Assembly: GCF_035956715.1 (NCBI RefSeq)
Contig: NZ_CP108381.1
Location: 6,046,001-6,110,000, forward strand
Direction: 5' to 3'
Source: Nocardia sp. NBC_01329
GTDB taxonomy: Bacteria; Actinomycetota; Actinomycetes; Mycobacteriales; Mycobacteriaceae
Length of the DNA stretch: 64,000 nt
Shown here piece by piece: positions 16,175 to 23,435 of the stretch. The notes under the pieces were generated by a model. That model did not search any database. It saw nothing but the letters and a program-made list of their open reading frames with translations, and was not told the origin of the DNA. The translations under genes were made by a program, and so were the position numbers. Position 1 is the stretch's first letter; every line of letters starts with the position of its first letter.

Positions 16175-16582
16175 ATGCATCGTTCACGCAGGACCGTATC
16201 AACCGCGGCGTCGGTAATGGGCGCGCTGGCGGCGGCGCTCGTGGTCGCCGCGCCCCATGCGTCCGCCGCGATCACCGAATTCGAGTTGGCGCCGGGAAGC
16301 GGTACGGGCAGTTCCCCGGCACCCTATGGCACCCACTGCGCCTACACCGCTTCCGCGACCGCGGAGCCGGGGGAGTATGTCAGTTTCTACGACAGCCAGA
16401 AGGGTTCGTTCGATCCGCCCGGCGCGATCCTCGTCGGCGCTTCCGGGACAGTCACCGCGCAATGGTCCCCGGAGACGCCCGGTACGCACACTCTGCACGC
16501 CGTGAACATCGGCAGTGAACAGTCTCTTCAAGTAGAGGTCGGCTCCGGCCTGAACCTCGGCTCCGCCTGCCCGGTGCTCTGA
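16175..16582 (+). CDS. Small secreted protein with Ig-like fold
   Basis: A purine-rich AAAGGAT site precedes ATG 16175. The 135-residue protein has a Sec signal peptide (MHRSRRTVSTAASVMGALAA, cleavage likely after ASA near 31). A beta-rich domain of about 100 residues follows, with two cysteines likely disulfide bonded (HCAYTA and GSACPVL at the C-terminus). The pattern EPGEYVSFYDSQKG, then GASGTVTAQWSPETPGTHTL, matches bacterial Ig-like domains of small secreted mycobacterial and nocardial proteins. The function is unknown. Confidence 0.8.
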   Translation: MHRSRRTVSTAASVMGALAAALVVAAPHASAAITEFELAPGSGTGSSPAPYGTHCAYTASATAEPGEYVSFYDSQKGSFDPPGAILVGASGTVTAQWSPETPGTHTLHAVNIGSEQSLQVEVGSGLNLGSACPVL

Positions 16583-16696
16583 TGGGCGGCATGCCCGCCG
16601 TGCGCGTCGATCGCGGTGGTTGCTCGGATTCCGGACCGAAAGGCAGACACAGACCTGCCGCGTGACCTGCGGCAGCAAGCGAAAGGGGTGTGCCAT

Positions 16697-17023
16697 ATGG
16701 GGGATATACGTCGCGCACGGCGTCCGAGCGGCGTGAGCGCCGCGATCGAGCGGATCGGTGCGCAGCTCGACGAGGGATCACTGCGTAACGAGCTGATGGT
16801 CGCGGCCCTGGTCCTGTCGTCGATCACTGTCGTGATGGGCTTGACCGCGGATGGTTTCGGCTGGATGGCCGGATACTGCCTCGCCGGAATCGTGGGTTTC
16901 ACAGGGGTGTTCGTGGTGATGCGCGGAGATCGGCCGCGGCAGCAGTGGCTGGTGCCGCTCGGCATAGCCGTGCTCGAGATCCTTCTGTTGATCGTGTACG
17001 GGCGGATGTCCGGGAGTCTCTGA
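16697..17023 (+). CDS. Small integral membrane protein
   Basis: AAAGGGG precedes ATG 16697 by 8 nt. The 108-residue product has a charged N-terminus (MGDIRRARRPSGVSAAIERI) and three hydrophobic segments (about residues 32-52, 56-74 and 85-103) with a short basic loop RGDRPRQQ. No family was recognised. It lies about 115 bp after the secreted Ig-like protein on the same strand, so the two may share a transcript. Confidence 0.65.
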   Translation: MGDIRRARRPSGVSAAIERIGAQLDEGSLRNELMVAALVLSSITVVMGLTADGFGWMAGYCLAGIVGFTGVFVVMRGDRPRQQWLVPLGIAVLEILLLIVYGRMSGSL

Positions 17024-17212
17024 ATCGAGCACGACAGCGTCCGGCCGGGCCCGATACACCCGAAGGGTTTTCCGGCCGGACGCTCGGACCGGGGCGCGGG
17101 CGCAACAGCCGCGGCGGCGGTCGCCCAATTCACCAGTCCGCCCGTCGGCAGCCGATTACAGTCGGTTGGTTCGGCGAAACTGCCGGTTGGACAAGGTGAA
17201 AGAGGCTCTGCC

Positions 17213-17704
17213 ATGACCGCGATCGGTCGCGGCGGCGTACGCAATCCGTGGACGCAGCCGACCTACGGTTACTACAACAGTTCGTTCGAGCAGTCGCTCA
17301 CCGAGAAGGACACCGCCGGCGGGTTGACGGTGATGCGGCTGGCCATCGACAAGGATTCTGCGCCCCCGCTGCACTACCACACGCGTGAGGACGAGTTCTG
17401 GGTCGTGACCTCGGGTCGGGTGCGGTTCTGGCTGGGTGGGGCCACATTGGGCGATTGTGCTGTGCAGGAGGCCGATCCGGGCGCGTTCGTATTGGGGCCC
17501 CGAAATATCGCGCACACTTTCCAGACCATCACCGAGACCGCCGAAGTGCTCGTCGGCAATACGCCGGGTGCGCTGGAGGGATATTTCCAGGGTGTCGGTC
17601 CCGCGGAGGTCCGCCACGACGAGGACAACTCCGATTTCCTGGAGAGGTTCGGCGTGTTCTTCATCGGCCCGCCGCCGGTCTGGAGCGAATGGAACAGGAC
17701 GTAG
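17213..17704 (+). CDS. Cupin-domain protein
   Basis: AAAGAGG precedes ATG 17213. The 163-residue protein is a single cupin barrel. Motif 1 is PPLHYHTREDEFWVVTSGRV (the two His and the Glu are metal ligands) and motif 2 is GPRNIAHTFQ with the second-strand His. The fold suggests a metal-dependent dioxygenase or isomerase of the quercetinase-like class. The reaction cannot be deduced. It is convergent with the hydrolase gene, whose stop lies 4 bp away. Confidence 0.88.
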   Translation: MTAIGRGGVRNPWTQPTYGYYNSSFEQSLTEKDTAGGLTVMRLAIDKDSAPPLHYHTREDEFWVVTSGRVRFWLGGATLGDCAVQEADPGAFVLGPRNIAHTFQTITETAEVLVGNTPGALEGYFQGVGPAEVRHDEDNSDFLERFGVFFIGPPPVWSEWNRT

Positions 17705-17707
17705 CTA

Positions 17708-18619
17708 CTACTCGGTGCGCTGGGAACTACTCGTGGCCGGCCGTACGAGGTGTTCGGTCAGAAAAGCGATCTGGTCGGCGACGATCTGCTCGACCACCGG
17801 CGGATGGTAGACGGTGAAATGGTCGGCGTCGTAATGCTTCAGCACAGCCCGGGGTGCGGTGGCGGCCACCCGGCCGGCGATCGCGGGGTCGATGAGGTTC
17901 TCGCGTTCGCAGGCGCAGACCAGGAGCGGGCACCGCACCCGCTGCGCTGCCGATGCCGCGTTGTAGAACAGCATGCCGAGTCCGGAGGCCGCCGTGATGC
18001 GGTTGTCGAAGCGGTAACCGGGCGGAGTCACCGACTGCCATCCTTCGAGCGCGCCCGGTTGCGTGACGAAGGCGAGGTCACCGGGCTGCCCCACGAGTGG
18101 CACGTAATGCCGGGACCTTCCGGTGGCGGCGCGTACCAGGTCCGAGAGGATCGGGACCGTGAACCGGAGCAGATGTCTCACCCCGGCCTGGGCTACCACT
18201 GCACGCCCGCTGAAGACCGGACACTGTACGACTGCCGCGCGCAGATCGTGGTGGCGGGCGGCGGCCGCCAGGGCATGGCTGGCACCGAAGGAGGTGCCCC
18301 ACAGGGCGATCCGCGCCGGATCCAGTTCCGGGCGTGAACGGGCGAAGGTCAGTGCTGCGTCGACGTCTTCGGCGTAGCGGCGCTGGTCGACCAGCTGTCG
18401 CGGCTCGCCGCCGGATTCGCCCAGGTGCCGGAAGTCGAAGGCAACCACGGCCATTCCCGCTTGCGCGAACGATCGCTCGTATTGCCCGAGCATCATCTCG
18501 TGGGTGGCGCCGCCACCGTGGACGAGGACCACGGCCGGGTGTGGCCCGGGGCTCTCGGGCAGTGTCAGCCAGGCCGCGCAATGGTCGCGGCCGGACGGGA
18601 AAGTGGTGCGGATCGTCAT
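17708..18619 (-). CDS. Alpha/beta hydrolase (dienelactone hydrolase-like)
   Basis: The 303-residue protein has the alpha/beta hydrolase core: oxyanion segment VVLVHGGGATHEMM, DFRHLGESGG after strand 4, nucleophile elbow GTSFGAS (Ser in GxSxG), a late acidic residue after LLVCACERENLIDP and the catalytic His in HYDADHFTVYHPP. No signal peptide, so it is cytoplasmic. It resembles the UPF0227/YcjY-like peptidase and esterase group. It is divergent from a TetR regulator and the shared spacer carries a strong operator, so the regulator almost certainly controls it, presumably responding to its ester substrate. Substrate unknown. Confidence 0.9.
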   Translation of the reverse strand: MTIRTTFPSGRDHCAAWLTLPESPGPHPAVVLVHGGGATHEMMLGQYERSFAQAGMAVVAFDFRHLGESGGEPRQLVDQRRYAEDVDAALTFARSRPELDPARIALWGTSFGASHALAAAARHHDLRAAVVQCPVFSGRAVVAQAGVRHLLRFTVPILSDLVRAATGRSRHYVPLVGQPGDLAFVTQPGALEGWQSVTPPGYRFDNRITAASGLGMLFYNAASAAQRVRCPLLVCACERENLIDPAIAGRVAATAPRAVLKHYDADHFTVYHPPVVEQIVADQIAFLTEHLVRPATSSSQRTE

Positions 18620-18629
18620 GAGACCTCGA

Positions 18630-18684
18630 TTTAGGTACGTTGTACGTGAACGAGGTTCAGTTAATCACGTACGACGTACCTAAA
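18630..18684. promoter_or_regulatory. Twin-arm operator between the hydrolase and TetR genes
   Basis: Two 20-nt arms (18630-18649 and 18665-18684) are inverted copies with one mismatch, separated by 15 bp. Each arm itself contains the near-palindrome GTACGTYGTACGT, so each is probably a full TetR-type site. The right arm ends 12 bp before the regulator start. The left arm ends 11 bp before the hydrolase start. This geometry fits repression of both promoters. Confidence 0.8.
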
Positions 18685-18696
18685 CAAGGGAGGGTC

Positions 18697-19326
18697 ATGC
18701 CGGCACCCAGGAAATTCAGTCGGGAACAGTTGCAGGCCGCCGCGCTGGCGCTGGTCGACGAGCGCGGACTCGGCGCGCTGACCATGCGCAATCTCGCCAC
18801 CGAACTGGGTACCGGCGCGATGACGATCTACAACTACGTGGACGGCCGCGAAGGACTCGAGGAGTTGGTGACCGCGGCTGTCATGGGTGAGACCCGCTGG
18901 ATCGAGAACGCAGGTGACTGGCCGACGCAGGTGCGGGCCGTCGCCGAGGGGATGTGGCAGGCCATTCGCGCCCATCCGCACGCCATTCCGCTGATACTGA
19001 CTCGGCGCGGTTCCGATATCCCGACTCTCGCGCCCGCCGAGGCCCTGCTGCGGGCGTTGGCAGGCTCCGGGCGTTCGGGGATCGAACTACTGGTCGCCTT
19101 TCGGGCGGTCTCCGGGTTCGTCACCGGCTTCGCGCAAGCCGAACTCACCAGCCCGCTCGCGGCCCGCACCGGCGAGGATCGGGGTGCAGCGGCCGCCCGA
19201 GTGGCCGAACTGCCGGCGGACCGGTTCCCGAAGTTGATCGAGATCGCGCAAGCCGCCGCCGTCAGCGCTCCGGAAGCCGAATTCCGCGCCGGACTGGAAA
19301 TCGTCCTCGCGGGCTTGCGCTCCTGA
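18697..19326 (+). CDS. TetR-family repressor
   Basis: GGGAGGG precedes ATG 18697 (MPAPRKFSRE); the frame stays open upstream through the operator, which is not coding. The 209-residue protein has an N-terminal TetR helix-turn-helix (ALVDERGLGALTMRNLATEL, then GTGAMTIYNYVDGREGL), with the motif TMRNLATELGTGAMTIYNY. A helical ligand-binding C-terminal domain of the TetR_C class follows, with AVSGFVTGFAQAEL. It likely represses itself and the divergent hydrolase through the operator at 18630-18684. Confidence 0.92.
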   Translation: MPAPRKFSREQLQAAALALVDERGLGALTMRNLATELGTGAMTIYNYVDGREGLEELVTAAVMGETRWIENAGDWPTQVRAVAEGMWQAIRAHPHAIPLILTRRGSDIPTLAPAEALLRALAGSGRSGIELLVAFRAVSGFVTGFAQAELTSPLAARTGEDRGAAAARVAELPADRFPKLIEIAQAAAVSAPEAEFRAGLEIVLAGLRS

Positions 19327-19344
19327 GCGCGCCCCGGCGCCGGG

Positions 19345-19995
19345 TCAGGGCGCCGGCTGGAGACGCCAACGCTGGTACGGGCCGCCGCGCGGGGTCATTT
19401 TCAGGGCCCGGCTGCCGGGTATGTAGGTGAGCACCGATTTCGGGTAGCCCTCCTCGAAGAGGTAGCCGTCCGCGATCTCCCACCCCGCCGCGAGCGAGGA
19501 CCCGGAGTCGACCAGACGCGCGTTCGTCCCGCCCTCTGAGGGGACGTTTCCATAGGAGAGGGCGAAATATCCGCGGGTTTCCTCCGCGACAGTGTTGACG
19601 AGGTGGTTGTGGACTCCGGAGTAGGTGTTCGCACCACTCGAGTCGAAGAACCAGTGCTGCCGGGCGGAACTGGCGCAGCCGCGCATTTCCAGGCCGGGAT
19701 CGGTGATCACGCTCGCCCGGTCGCTGCGGCGGGTGTACTCCCGCTGCTGCCAGGTGCCGTCGAATTCGTAGTAGCGGCTGGGTTCGCTGGCCAGGCACAG
19801 CCGGGCTTCCTCGTTACGGAGCGCGAACTTCCCGCCGGGAAATCCGTTGGAGGTGACACTCGCTGGGCTTCGTTTCGGCGGCTCGACGCCGGTCAACTCG
19901 ATATCGGGCGTCGCCGCGGAATGGGTCGCGACGAGCAGGCCGGCGATCACGGCGACGAGTGACAGCGAGCCGCCGCATACTCTTCTCGGATTCAT
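19345..19995 (-). CDS. Secreted protein, possible ricin-type lectin fold
   Basis: TAGCTT lies 6 nt before ATG 19995 and there is no ribosome-binding site, suggesting a leaderless message. The 216-residue product has a signal peptide (MNPRRVCGGSLSLVAVIAGL, cleavage near HSAA). The mature part has FALRNEEARLCLASE near the start and ends PYQRWRLQPAP. Q-x-W endings and short LCL strands recall ricin-type beta-trefoil domains, but the internal repeats are weak. Two cysteines may form a disulfide. The function is unknown. It ends 18 bp from the TetR stop, convergent. Confidence 0.65.
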   Translation of the reverse strand: MNPRRVCGGSLSLVAVIAGLLVATHSAATPDIELTGVEPPKRSPASVTSNGFPGGKFALRNEEARLCLASEPSRYYEFDGTWQQREYTRRSDRASVITDPGLEMRGCASSARQHWFFDSSGANTYSGVHNHLVNTVAEETRGYFALSYGNVPSEGGTNARLVDSGSSLAAGWEIADGYLFEEGYPKSVLTYIPGSRALKMTPRGGPYQRWRLQPAP

Positions 19996-20116
19996 TTGCG
20001 AAAGCTATCAATGCTTCATCGGTGCGCATCGATGGCGCGCGGAAAACCGCAGGGGAGGAACTACATAGAGGGATCGATGGAAGCGGTCGCCCGGGCGTGG
20101 CCGGCGCTTCGCCCGT

Positions 20117-20830
20117 TCAGGGGGTCTGGATGGCGGTGAAGGTCATGCGGTCGCCGCGGTAGAGGGACCGGCGATGCTCGATGGGGACCCGGCCGGGGTC
20201 GTAGGAGACGCGTTTGAGCAGGAACATCGGGGTGCGGGTGTCCACGGTCAGCAGGGCGGCCTCGCGGGCGTCGGGCAGGGTGGTCTCGATACTGTCGACG
20301 GCCTCGGCGAAAGCGATTCCCCGGTTCGCGATCTCGGCGTAGAGCGACCGGGTGTAGTCGAAGGATTCGAGCAGGCCGGGGTAGCGGTAGGCAGGTAGAC
20401 GAGTGGTCTCGAGACCCAGCCGGACACCGTCGGTGGTGAGTACGCGTTCGAGTTGGATCACCGGATCACCGGGTTCGATGGCGAGTAGCGTTGCCAGTTC
20501 GGGTTCGGCGGTCTGCTCGGACCAGCCGACGAGTATGCGGGTGGCGCTGCGGCCTTCGGAGCGCGCGGCCTCGGTATAGGAGCCCAGGGCCAGCGGCAGC
20601 ACGAGTTTCGGGCCGGCGACCACTGTGGTCTTGCCCTGACGTTCGATCCGGCCCGCGACGAGCAGTTCGCGCAGCGCTTGGCGCACCGTCTCCCGGGCTA
20701 CATCGAAGCGCACCGCGAGATCGCGTTCGGAGGGCACGGTGGCTCCCACATCCAGCCCGTCGAGCAGCACTTCGATACTCGCGCGCACGATCTGATGCTT
20801 GAGGACCCGGGGTTCGACCGTCGACGACAC
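20117..20830 (-). CDS. phnF: GntR/HutC-family repressor of the phosphonate genes (PhnF-like)
   Basis: GTG 20830 has TAGAGT 6 nt upstream, giving a probable leaderless transcript. The 237-residue protein has a GntR winged helix (PSERDLAVRFDVARETVRQA, then LRELLVAGRIERQGK) and a UTRA ligand-binding domain (QLERVLTTDGVRLGLETTRL, then RSLYRGDRMTF). It is divergent from the phosphonate uptake operon, and two copies of TGGTCTATACCA lie in the spacer. The studied M. smegmatis PhnF, from the same HutC subfamily, binds TGGTATAGACCA, the reverse complement of the motif here. That match makes phosphate/phosphonate-responsive repression of the operon very likely. Confidence 0.88.
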   Translation of the reverse strand: MSSTVEPRVLKHQIVRASIEVLLDGLDVGATVPSERDLAVRFDVARETVRQALRELLVAGRIERQGKTTVVAGPKLVLPLALGSYTEAARSEGRSATRILVGWSEQTAEPELATLLAIEPGDPVIQLERVLTTDGVRLGLETTRLPAYRYPGLLESFDYTRSLYAEIANRGIAFAEAVDSIETTLPDAREAALLTVDTRTPMFLLKRVSYDPGRVPIEHRRSLYRGDRMTFTAIQTP

Positions 20831-20851
20831 GGCCCAACTCTACCGCGATGC

Positions 20852-20863
20852 TGGTCTATACCA
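20852..20863. promoter_or_regulatory. PhnF-type operator 1
   Basis: TGGTCTATACCA, an inverted repeat extended by one C/G pair on each side. It lies just upstream of the TAGAGT box of the repressor gene, where a bound repressor would block that promoter. It is the same motif, read from the other strand, as the PhnF site described in M. smegmatis. Confidence 0.85.
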
Positions 20864-20898
20864 GCTGTTAACCCAGGGTTCGCCCGACGGTCTCTCCC

Positions 20899-20910
20899 TG
20901 GTCTATACCA
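20899..20910. promoter_or_regulatory. PhnF-type operator 2, overlapping the operon start
   Basis: A second exact TGGTCTATACCA, 47 bp from operator 1. It contains TATACC, a plausible -10 box 7 nt before ATG 20917. If the operon transcript is leaderless, the repressor would sit on the promoter itself. Confidence 0.85.
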
Positions 20911-20916
20911 AGCGGC

Positions 20917-21615
20917 ATGCTCGATCCCGTGCAAGACAACAGCGATATCACCCTGGTTGTAATGGATATGGCCGGCACCACGGTGGCCGACGACGGCGCG
21001 GTCATCCGCGCCTTCGACACCGCCGCCACCGCGGTCGGCCTGCCCGGAACCGGCCCCGAACGCGATGCGGCCCGGAAGTACGTCCTCGACACCATGGGGC
21101 AGTCCAAGATCGCGGTGTTCGGCACACTTTTCGGCTCCGGCGAACGCGCCGCCCAGGCCAACGCCGCCTTCGAGACCGCCTACGAACGCTATGTCGACGA
21201 AGGCGGGATCGCGCCGATCCCGGGCGCCGAGAAAGCCATCACACAACTGCGCGAGGCCGGTATCAAAGTCGCCCTGACCACCGGTTTCAGCCCGGCCACC
21301 CAGCGGCGCATCCTCGCCGCCCTGGACTGGACCGATATCGCCGATCTGGTCCTGGCCCCCGCCGACGCCGGTCGCGGCCGTCCCTACCCCGACCTCGTGC
21401 TGACCGCACTGCTGCGCGCCGGGGCCGACGACGTCCGCCATATCGCGGTCATCGGCGACACCTCCAGCGATATCACCTCCGGTCTCCGGGCCGGTGCCGC
21501 GATCGTGGCCGGAACCCGCACCGGCGCACACGATGCCGCCACCCTGCGCGCGGCCGGAGCGACCCACGTACTCGACTCCGTCGCCGATCTGCCCGCCCTG
21601 CTCTTATCCGCCTGA
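20917..21615 (+). CDS. Phosphonatase-like HAD hydrolase
   Basis: ATG 20917 follows operator 2 by 6 bp without a clear ribosome-binding site. The 232-residue HAD protein shows the nucleophile motif VVMDMAGTTV (Asp-x-x-Gly-Thr-Thr), Thr in ALTTGFSP, Lys/Arg region RGRPYPDL and the acidic motif IGDTSSDI. The DMAGTTV and GRPYPD signatures fit the phosphonatase-like (PhnX-like) branch found in phosphonate operons, not generic phosphoglycolate phosphatases. The true PhnX cap lysine that forms a Schiff base was not identified, so cleavage of phosphonoacetaldehyde is uncertain. First gene of the operon. Confidence 0.85.
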   Translation: MLDPVQDNSDITLVVMDMAGTTVADDGAVIRAFDTAATAVGLPGTGPERDAARKYVLDTMGQSKIAVFGTLFGSGERAAQANAAFETAYERYVDEGGIAPIPGAEKAITQLREAGIKVALTTGFSPATQRRILAALDWTDIADLVLAPADAGRGRPYPDLVLTALLRAGADDVRHIAVIGDTSSDITSGLRAGAAIVAGTRTGAHDAATLRAAGATHVLDSVADLPALLLSA

Positions 21616-21646
21616 TCCCGTTTCACACTCTCTCCGAGGACGTCCC

Positions 21647-22609
21647 ATGTTCTTCCGTCGTCGTCACGCCGCGGTCGCCGCCCTGGCCGGTCTGGCTCTC
21701 ACCCTCTCCGCCTGTTCCGGCTCCGGTGATTCCGGTGCCCGCACCGAACAAGGCTTTCCCGAAAAGCTGACTCTCGCCGCGATCCCGGCGGAGAACTCGA
21801 CCGATCTGTCAGCCAGCTACGACCCGCTGATCGCGCTGCTGGAGAAAGAAACCGGGTCCGAGGTCGAGTTCGTCCAGGCCTCCGACTACGCGGGTGTGGT
21901 CGAGGGCATGATCGCCGGCAATGTCGATCTGGCGTTCTTCGGGCCGTTCGCCTACGTGGTCGCCGGGGTGAACGGCGCCGACATCACTCCGCTGGGCGCC
22001 GGAGTGCAGGAGAAGGGGGGCCGGCCCGGCTACAAGTCCTACGGGCTCGCTGCCGCCGATAACCCGGCCGTATCCTCGCTCGCCGACTTCAAGGGGAAGA
22101 AGGTGTGCTTCGTCGACCCGAGCTCGACCTCCGGATTCCTGTATCCCACCGCCGGTCTGATCGAATCGGAAGTGATCGCCTCGGGTGCGGAAGCCGACCT
22201 GTCGGCCGGGGTCCAGCCCATCTACGCCGGCGGGCACGATGCCTCGGCGCTGGCCGTCGCCGCCGGTGACTGCGACGCCGGATTCGCCTTCGACACGATG
22301 GTCGACAAAACCCTGGTGGACAAGGGCGATCTGAAACCGGGTCAGCTGAAGACGGTCTGGAAATCGGAGACCATCGCCGGCTCGCTTTTCGCGGCGAACA
22401 ACGATCTGGGTACCGATGTCGTGGCGAACCTGAAGACGATCTTCACCGAGAAGGCCAACGCGGAATACATGCTCGGTCAGGGCTTCTGCACCGATGAGTG
22501 CCGGATCACCGACGAACGCATCTGGGGCGTAGCGCCGGCTACCGACGCCGACTACAACGGTGTACGCCACGTCTGTGAAGTCACCGGTTCCGAGAAGTGC
22601 AAGGGCTGA
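21647..22609 (+). CDS. phnD: Phosphonate ABC transporter substrate-binding lipoprotein
   Basis: GAGG lies 7 nt before ATG 21647. The 320-residue protein has a lipoprotein signal (MFFRRRHAAVAALAGLALTL, lipobox LSAC) and a PhnD-type periplasmic-binding fold. Landmarks are LTLAAIPAENSTDLSASYDP, DLAFFGPFAYV, and FVDPSSTSGFLYP, where the Ser/Thr cluster binds the phosphonate group. It should be anchored outside the membrane and deliver phosphonates or related oxyanions to the PhnC/PhnE transporter encoded next. The spacing of 31 bp to the upstream gene and 7 bp to phnC fits one operon. Confidence 0.95.
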   Translation: MFFRRRHAAVAALAGLALTLSACSGSGDSGARTEQGFPEKLTLAAIPAENSTDLSASYDPLIALLEKETGSEVEFVQASDYAGVVEGMIAGNVDLAFFGPFAYVVAGVNGADITPLGAGVQEKGGRPGYKSYGLAAADNPAVSSLADFKGKKVCFVDPSSTSGFLYPTAGLIESEVIASGAEADLSAGVQPIYAGGHDASALAVAAGDCDAGFAFDTMVDKTLVDKGDLKPGQLKTVWKSETIAGSLFAANNDLGTDVVANLKTIFTEKANAEYMLGQGFCTDECRITDERIWGVAPATDADYNGVRHVCEVTGSEKCKG

Positions 22610-22616
22610 TCCGGCG

Positions 22617-23435
22617 ATGCCTCCCGCGCCCCACCGGCCGACTGTCGCCGGAGACGACACCGTCATCCGCGCACAGTCGGTCACCAAGAAATTCGGTGAC
22701 ACCGTGGCGCTCGACGATGTCTCGTTCGAGGTGCACCGCAGCGAAATGGTCGTGTTGCTCGGTCTTTCCGGCTCCGGCAAATCGACCCTGCTGCGCTGCC
22801 TCAACGGACTGCATCCGGTCACCTCGGGTCGAATCGAGGTCGACGGCACTCGCGTCGACCTCGCTTCCGGAGCGCGGCTGCGAGCCCTGCGCCGCGACGT
22901 CGGATTCGTCTTCCAGCAGTTCAACCTGGTCGGCCGGCTCAGCTGCCTGGAAAACGTGCTGATCGGTGGTCTGGGCCGGATACGGGTGCCGCGCTACGGT
23001 GCGCTCACCTATCCCAAACCGATGCGGGCCGAGGCGTTGGTCCATCTGGACCGGGTCGGGCTGGCCGACCTCGCCGAACGCCGCGCCGACACGCTCTCGG
23101 GTGGGCAGCAGCAGCGAGTCGCGATCGCGCGGACGCTGATGCAGCGGCCTGCGGTGCTGCTCGCCGACGAACCGGTCGCTTCGCTGGATCCGGAGAACGC
23201 GGCGGTGGTGATGGACCTGCTGTTCCGGGTCTGTATCGAAGAGAAACTGACGGTGCTGTGCACCCTGCACCAGGTCGATCTGGCGATGGGGTGGGCGCAT
23301 CGGCTGGTCGGGTTGCGCGGTGGCGCGAAGGTGCTCGACCGCCCGGCCGTCGGGCTCTCGCGCGACGAGGTCATGGAGATCTATCGGCGGGTCGAACCGG
23401 CGACCGCGGGTTCGAACGCCCCCGAGTCGCGATGA
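22617..23435 (+). CDS. phnC: Phosphonate ABC transporter ATPase
   Basis: ATG 22617 gives 272 residues. All ABC ATPase motifs are intact: Walker A GLSGSGKST, Q-loop VFQQFNLVGRLS, signature LSGGQQQRVAIART, Walker B VLLADEPVASLDP and switch His in LCTLHQVD. The long insertion after the Q-loop (LIGGLGRIRVPRYGALTYPK) is typical of PhnC. It energises phosphonate uptake with the PhnE permease. Its stop overlaps the permease start by 4 bp (ATGA), implying coupled translation. Confidence 0.95.
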   Translation: MPPAPHRPTVAGDDTVIRAQSVTKKFGDTVALDDVSFEVHRSEMVVLLGLSGSGKSTLLRCLNGLHPVTSGRIEVDGTRVDLASGARLRALRRDVGFVFQQFNLVGRLSCLENVLIGGLGRIRVPRYGALTYPKPMRAEALVHLDRVGLADLAERRADTLSGGQQQRVAIARTLMQRPAVLLADEPVASLDPENAAVVMDLLFRVCIEEKLTVLCTLHQVDLAMGWAHRLVGLRGGAKVLDRPAVGLSRDEVMEIYRRVEPATAGSNAPESR

